Assembly: GCA_026874595.1 (NCBI GenBank)
Contig: CM049318.1
Coordinates: 4,293,741-4,357,740 of the forward strand
Length of the DNA stretch: 64,000 nt
Direction of reading: 5' to 3'
Origin: Sipunculus nudus
Taxonomy: Eukaryota; Annelida; Sipuncula; Golfingiida; Sipunculidae
The notes under the pieces: generated by a model
The model's database searches: none
The model's input: the letters and a program-made list of their open reading frames with translations, nothing else
What the model was told of the DNA's origin: nothing
Shown: positions 59,501-64,000 of the stretch, in pieces
How the letters are laid out: every line of letters starts with the position of its first letter
Numbering within the stretch: position 1 is the stretch's first letter
Made by a program: the position numbers and the translations under genes

Positions 59501-60060
59501 GTGAGTTAACTTATATATAGCAGGAGCAAGAGTGGACTTGCTCCCTTCTCCTAGTTTTGCTCCGACCGGTATATAATTGTTTTCATTCGCAGTATGATTC
59601 GCATATGATTCGCATATGACACTAGTGTTATGGACATTTCTCACTTCCAACTTACACGTGGTATTGGCTTAATCTATGTCATACAAGCGTGTTACACACT
59701 GCTGTCAGTGTAGACTTGTCCCTAAACTAGGCGAGTCGGCTGGTTTCATTCCTACCGTAAAGCAGACGACACTGGAAGCATAGACGTGTTTCCTTCTTTT
59801 ATTTCTCAATTCGTTAATGACTACTGTGGCATAATTTCTTTGTGTAGATGACACGCGTGTCAAATACCGTTTCCTATACCGAATTCCACATACGGTATTC
59901 TATACACTTCGTGATGTTTCTGCACCAGAAAATAGACCGCACCAGAAAAAACGTACCCAGTACCGCAATTAACAAGATACCTGGCTCGTCTGTAGTTGTA
60001 GCGCATACGCTAAAATTTTCTTTCTGTGTCTTGTGGAAACGTACGGAGCCCAGGAGACGA
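59501..60060 (+). other. Start of receptor intron 4; short hairpin
   Basis: The intron opens with GTGAGT. GGAGCAAG and CTTGCTCC (about 59523-59544) form an 8-bp hairpin just inside the donor. No exon for helix 2 was recognised. Confidence 0.5.
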
Positions 60061-60074
60061 CATGGTGAAAAATA

Positions 60075-60215
60075 TTTATTATTTCGTGTACACGAATAAC
60101 TAATCCGTTCGCAAGAATTAGTGGCGAATGGGAACAACTTTATTATGTTGCTGGCTCAAATAATCATTGGCTACTAATTCGTGCGCACGAATTAATAACT
60201 CGGGCGCACGAATAA
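60075..60215. repeat. Cluster of TTCGTG-nn-CACGAA palindromes
   Basis: TTCGTGTACACGAA (60083-60096) is a perfect palindrome. TAATTCGTGCGCACGAATTA (60175-60194) is a perfect 20-bp palindrome, followed by a variant CGGGCGCACGAATAA. CGTTCGCAAGAATTAGTGGC (60106 on) is a diverged copy. Confidence 0.75.
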
Positions 60216-60222
60216 CTAGACA

Positions 60223-61040
60223 GTGAAAAGCAAGCACATATCGACTCAGTCTAGGCACTGGCTGACAGATTGTGCGGGCACATCAAAATGGAGCACAAAG
60301 ACATCCGCCAGTTCCGTGATTTTCTACCTGGGAAAAATTCGGAATACTGTGGGAAAATTTCTAAGGCTGTCTAAAAACCAACAGCCTACATTATCTTCGT
60401 TATAGCATTATGGGAACATAATCGTAGACAAAGCCGATCAGGCTGAAATTTTTTACAGTTATTTAGCCTTGCAAAGTAACTACAATAACCGTTCTCAATC
60501 GCCATTTGAGGATGATGCTACATTGCAAATCACACATAAACTAGGTAAAATGAGCTTCACAGGAATTGAGGTATCTCATAACTTATTTGGGAGCCACCTT
60601 AACTGATTCGCTTTCCTGGCAAAAACACATAAAAATATATGTTTGAAAGCCAATCTGCTTAGTATATTACCTCAAACTCTATGCTATGGCTACCGAGGCT
60701 CAGACGGAAAGACTGTCGCTTTTCCTTCCTTCCAATAGCCTGCAAACTTTAGAACAGTTTCCGAGTTCCAATAATTCAGTCTGCTTCAATAGATCTTTAA
60801 AAAATGTTCGTGACTATTTAAATCCTGCCTCTCGAGAAATACTAATTTATTATTGTGGCTATCATCATCAACATGAAATTATCCTTACTCGGTTAAAACT
60901 AGGTGTCATTTGCTAAAATCAATACCTACTTTCCATTGGAATGACTAATGGTTTTAATCTAACTGATAAGCTCGGTATGGACTACCAGTTATAATATATG
61001 TATATGTATCTGTTATTGTGGAATGTCAATCTGTATTAAG
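60223..61040 (+). pseudogene. Fragmented LINE, plus strand (EN-RT linker and C-terminal domain)
   Basis: Frame at 60223-60600 with one stop reads KNQQPTLSSL, then NIIVDKADQAEIFYSYLALQ, the linker found between endonuclease and RT in CR1/jockey-like elements. DSLSWQKHI (about 60607) corresponds to the segment after RT motif C. The 60686-60916 frame ends REILIYYCG...HEIILTRLKLGVIC, resembling the post-RT region before a C-terminal zinc knuckle, followed by a YCGMS-like remnant near 61015. RT motifs A to C are missing, so the copy is internally deleted and inactive. Confidence 0.75.
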
Positions 61041-61197
61041 TAAGAGGCATATTCATAAGCCGTTACCCGGACAATAATTAACTTCTTCATACAGTTCTTC
61101 CCAAGGATTTTCGCTGTGCCTCAGTTCCAATCAAAATATCTATATGCTCGATTAATATTATTTCTGACAGTATTTCACACACATCCGGTAAATCAAG

Positions 61198-61401
61198 CTA
61201 GTATGTTCTGGGCTGAAGCCCGTGGAACATTAACCGGTGGATGATGATTAACTTGCATACATTTGCGCCCGGAGACCTCAGTATATTTCCTAGTAACGTT
61301 AACTTAGCTTTATTAACAAACGACAGGATGCGAGGTATCCAAAGTAAAGATAAAACCATGTCCGACCTGGTATGCGGATGAAAACCTTGGACGACTTTCA
61401 T
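61198..61401 (-). pseudogene. LINE post-RT C-terminal fragment
   Basis: Contains HTRSDMVLSLLWIPRI, then NKAKLTLLGNIL and IIIHRLMFHG. This follows the 'RTRTDM...SLLG...AKL.FLG.L...KIF..RL' arrangement I know from the region downstream of RT in animal LINEs. Recognition is from pattern only. Confidence 0.5.
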
Positions 61402-61593
61402 GTCGGAAGGACTAGCGATTTATACAGACTTGCACTCGTCAAGGGATTCAGTCCCTTTGGCCGCACCCCAACTCCTAACAGTGACAAGGAACCCTTGCCT
61501 CTTCTGCAGGCACCCTAAATACGGTCGGTTAGCTAAAGGTTTCCTTGGAGACATATACCTAAATGTGTAACCCGTTACTTTTCCTCGATCCGA

Positions 61594-61851
61594 TTATCTC
61601 CTAATCTCCATTCTTTTAGTTTTGAATTCATTTCCACGCGTTTTGCGCCACGTTATAGCCACTCCTTCTTTCCCCCTCCTACAAGCTCTGGACGGATTTA
61701 ACGAAAAATCTGATACACCATAGTGATTGTATCCATTATGAATGGAACCCAAAAAGTTTAAGTTATCCTTAAATAACCAAGGCTCTGAGATACTCAAGAT
61801 ATCAACATTGTTCATATCGAGGAAGTTACTCAGATAAGCTGCACATGGCAT
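61594..61851 (-). pseudogene. LINE endonuclease domain, N-terminal part
   Basis: NNVDILSISEPWL is the endonuclease block with the conserved Glu (usually '.DI..(L/I)SE.WL'), followed by GYNHYGVSD and RRGKEGVAITWR (usually 'R.GGGVAI..R'). The domain stops after about 85 codons, long before the catalytic Asp/His blocks. Confidence 0.75.
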
Positions 61852-61937
61852 AATGCCTCTGACATTAAAACAAGAAATAATCGATGAAATAAAAAAGAGC
61901 TAAAGGCTACGGAATGAAAATTTCTACCCTAGTAGGC

Positions 61938-62444
61938 CTATCTAGTGTACGCTTGTGTCACACGGGGTCCAGTCCCAACACTCTTGATGTGGAAAGAAAC
62001 ACACGTGTTCCGTATTTTCCTAGTGCACGCTTTGGCCACCAGGGGCCAATACAACACCTTTTGCCAAAAATCATAACTTAAAACCAAGTTCTTCGAGGAG
62101 GCTTTGACTTCCATAAAGGCCCCAGACTGATTTGAGCTGCCTAATAATTTACGGTGAACGAGTTTAACACCTCGACTACGAATATGATGTTCTACCTCGC
62201 GAAGCTCTGTTTCGAGACCAATATTTCCAACATAATATTCAAGGGTGTCAGACAGGTATCTGGAAGTCTTCGTGGAGATCAATGGGCCGATTGCTGCCAA
62301 GTTGGCGGGTTGTTCTTTGTCTTGGCCTATTCGATTCTTCATTTGTGAAGGCGCGTCCATCTGTGACCGAAGCAGGAGCCCCGTCTCACACCTGGTTAAT
62401 ATTTCGCATTGTAGTTGGCTTTGAAGTGGTTTCTCGGAATGCAA
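61938..62444 (-). pseudogene. LINE ORF1, C-terminal RNA-binding-like part
   Basis: The 168-codon frame includes EYYVGNIG followed by HHIRSRGVKLV and NQSGAFMEVK with LVLSYDFW. This resembles the RRM-like end of ORF1 in CR1/L2-type elements ('..YVGN.....I..HI...GV......F.V.V......VL...FWP.GV'). Starts are not meaningful in this broken copy. Confidence 0.6.
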
Positions 62445-62764
62445 TATTTGGCTCTGAAAAAAGGTGGGGGGGGGGGGGCTTCAGTGTAATACGTTGTCGT
62501 TCGCACGGACGATCAAATTCAACCGGATAATCTGACACTGAGCCTGAAGACTGCGACGATCCATCACTGACCGTGGCATGGCATGGTACAGTGTTATGAG
62601 AAATCACTGTTCACGGAATTTGATTTTAAAGCCTCAGAAAATAGGTGAACCGGTCAATGACCTGGACCATCAACAGGGTGTTTATGCATTACCTCCTCCC
62701 CTCGAATAAATGAGACTGACTTAGCCAATGATTCCAGTTTAAACTGCATATGTTTATTTTAAGC

Positions 62765-63060
62765 TTCTTGGTCTTTCGAAGAAAACTTCAATTTTCTCCC
62801 TTCAGATTTTAGACTGCTGATGTTATCTTCAAGTGTCTTTACCGCTAAGACGATCACGTTCTGCGTCAGCGATATTTAATTTTTCTTGCAGTTCTTCAAC
62901 AGTTCCATGCAAAATCGCTATTTTTGACTCGGCAGCTTCTAAGCTGGCCTCAAAATCAGGCGTATTCTCACAAAAGTCTTATCGAATTCAATCTCTATCA
63001 GACTTTGCATTATCTCACTGAGCCTTAATTGACAGAATTGACAGTATTTAAGTTCTGATT
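62765..63060 (-). pseudogene. LINE ORF1, coiled-coil part with frameshift
   Basis: Minus-strand FEASLEAAESKIAILHG then EELQEKLNIADAERDRL is a heptad-like coiled coil. A frameshift near 62845 moves it into KTLEDNISSLKSEGRKLKF. A CQFC pair precedes it near 63040. LINE ORF1 proteins trimerise through such coils. Confidence 0.6.
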
Positions 63061-63250
63061 GATAACAGCAACATTACTGATCATTCTAGCATCAACCGAG
63101 TCATGAGATCCACGTTAGTTCTTCTGCCAGAACTCGTATTTCAGACAAAGAATTTGAAAGGACCACTATTTGTTGATTGTTATCAACATTTACAGGTAAT
63201 TCAGTATCAAGGGAAGCATCACAACAAACTAGATTTGCCATGTTATAGGA

Positions 63251-63430
63251 CTGACTGTGAATGATTCCCGGAGGATTTCGCTGACTGTGAATGATTCCCG
63301 GAGGATTTCGCTGACTGTGAATGATTCCCGGAGGATTTCGCTGACGGTGAATGATTCCCGGAAGATTTCGCTGACTGTGAATGATTCCCGGAGGATTTCG
63401 CTGACTGTGAATGATTCCCGGAGGATTTCG
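63251..63430. repeat. Six tandem copies of a 30-bp unit
   Basis: Units start at 63251, 63281, 63311, 63341, 63371 and 63401 (CTGACTGTGAATGATTCCCG then GAGGATTTCG). The fourth has two substitutions; the rest are identical. The 10-codon period keeps several frames open on both strands, so long ORFs across it are not informative. Confidence 0.98.
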
Positions 63431-63432
63431 CA

Positions 63433-63692
63433 TACGTGTGCTGAACAAAGATGGCTAAATAAACTCTAAGGTCTTCATTACTACCATCCTTAATGAATCT
63501 TATGATGATGAAACAGTCCTTTGCTAGTTTTACGGACAAGGTATCAGCAAGGGGAGTTCTCAGCTGATGCCCTTTAATCAAAGACCCCGATGGAAATTTT
63601 TTTAACATCTTTGCGTTGTTGAACAATTCATAGCGGATATTATCAAGGGATTCACAGTCATTGTTTAAATGATAAAAAAGCGTTGTCAACAA
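63433..63692 (-). pseudogene. LINE ORF1 upstream part (second segment)
   Basis: Non-repetitive minus-strand frame including ESLDNIRYELFNNAKMLKKF and KGHQLRTPLADTLSVKLAKD, immediately upstream of the 30-bp repeat. It continues the frame that enters from the right edge after a frameshift near 63690. The assignment to LINE ORF1 comes from position and is tentative. Confidence 0.4.
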
Positions 63693-63998
63693 CAGTTTTT
63701 GGGAAGATGGCGTAAACGGTTAACAAAGTCATCAGTCAAAACATTTGGCAAAAGACCTCCGTCTTCGTTGACCTTTTGCAAGGACCGTCCCACAATATTT
63801 GCGGTGTCACTAGTCATGTCTAAGTCACTTATGGTGTAACCGTGGAATACCGTATTAATGAATTCGGTATCGAAACTGCCTTCAAATGATGCGGATCGAA
63901 CCGGTGTCGATCGAAAGGCGAATGAATACGCGTGTATTGTGAACGGAACGTTGGTTTTAAGAAAAGGAAGCGGTGTTCGATCCCGTTCAATTGAAAAC
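63687..63998 (-). pseudogene. Partial open frame entering from the right edge
   Basis: On the minus strand about 103 codons are open from the edge to a TGA near 63687, including SFEGSFDTEFINTVFHGYTI and NEDGGLLPNVLTDDFVNRLR. One base shift joins it to the 63692 frame. It is probably the N-terminal part of the same ORF1-like protein. A host gene broken by a sequencing or real frameshift is the alternative. Confidence 0.4.
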
Positions 63999-64000
63999 CA

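Larger units (their letters stand above)
61198..64000 (-). pseudogene. Degenerate LINE, minus strand (ORF1, endonuclease, C-terminal scrap)
   Basis: Read right to left: an ORF1-like region (from the window edge to about 61938, several frameshifts), an apurinic-type endonuclease start (61851-61594), then after only about 200 bases a C-terminal RT-region scrap (61401-61198). Most of the endonuclease and the whole RT core are absent. It lies tail to tail with the plus-strand LINE fragment. The right border lies outside the window or is not resolved. Confidence 0.7.

Overview
This is an AT-rich animal (eukaryotic) genomic window. Nothing in it looks bacterial: coding sequence is split by GT-AG introns, introns reach 12 kb, and most of the DNA is non-LTR retrotransposon remains, tRNA-derived SINE heads, MITE-like elements, micro- and minisatellites and diverged local duplications. 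The CR1-like and other LINE pieces, the small DNA elements and the secretin-family neuropeptide/hormone receptor suggest a marine lophotrochozoan, most likely a mollusc. That assignment is inference, not a database result.

One gene is clear. Four exons on the + strand (39545-39616, 51991-52474, 55027-55124, 59409-59500) join in frame and encode the start of a class B (secretin-like) GPCR: a signal peptide, a long cysteine-rich and glycosylated N-terminus, a canonical hormone receptor (HRM) domain, and transmembrane helix 1. The gene runs off the right edge; helices 2-7 are not in this window. Directly in front of exon 3 is a 0.6 kb tandem repeat in which nearly every unit is a polypyrimidine tract plus CAG, so about 20 copies of a 3' splice-site-like sequence precede the real acceptor.

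Layout. 1-1.3 kb: no gene seen. 1.33-3.5 kb: an acidic codon-structured minisatellite (DDSDDDEDN-type), broken in its left third but open for 427 codons at 2217-3500. 3.76-4.21 kb: a possible small minus-strand transcription unit with TATA box and poly(A) signal. 4.3-20.5 kb: no convincing gene, but repeat families including a roughly 540 bp inverted duplication (7.70-8.25 against 10.16-10.69 kb), a 310 bp tandem duplication (11.7-12.2 kb) and a SINE at 17.6 kb. 20.5-24.3 kb: an element with very long inverted arms, each built from tandem units of about 162 bp. 29.5-30.95 kb: a 28 bp minisatellite with higher-order structure. 31-42 kb: MITE copies, microsatellites, a possible transposase remnant and two short minus-strand open segments ending at good splice donors. 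39.5-64 kb: the receptor gene, with a decayed CR1-like LINE (48.2-49.7 kb) in intron 1. 60.2-64 kb: two tail-to-tail LINE remnants, the minus-strand one with a 30 bp tandem expansion inside its ORF1 region.
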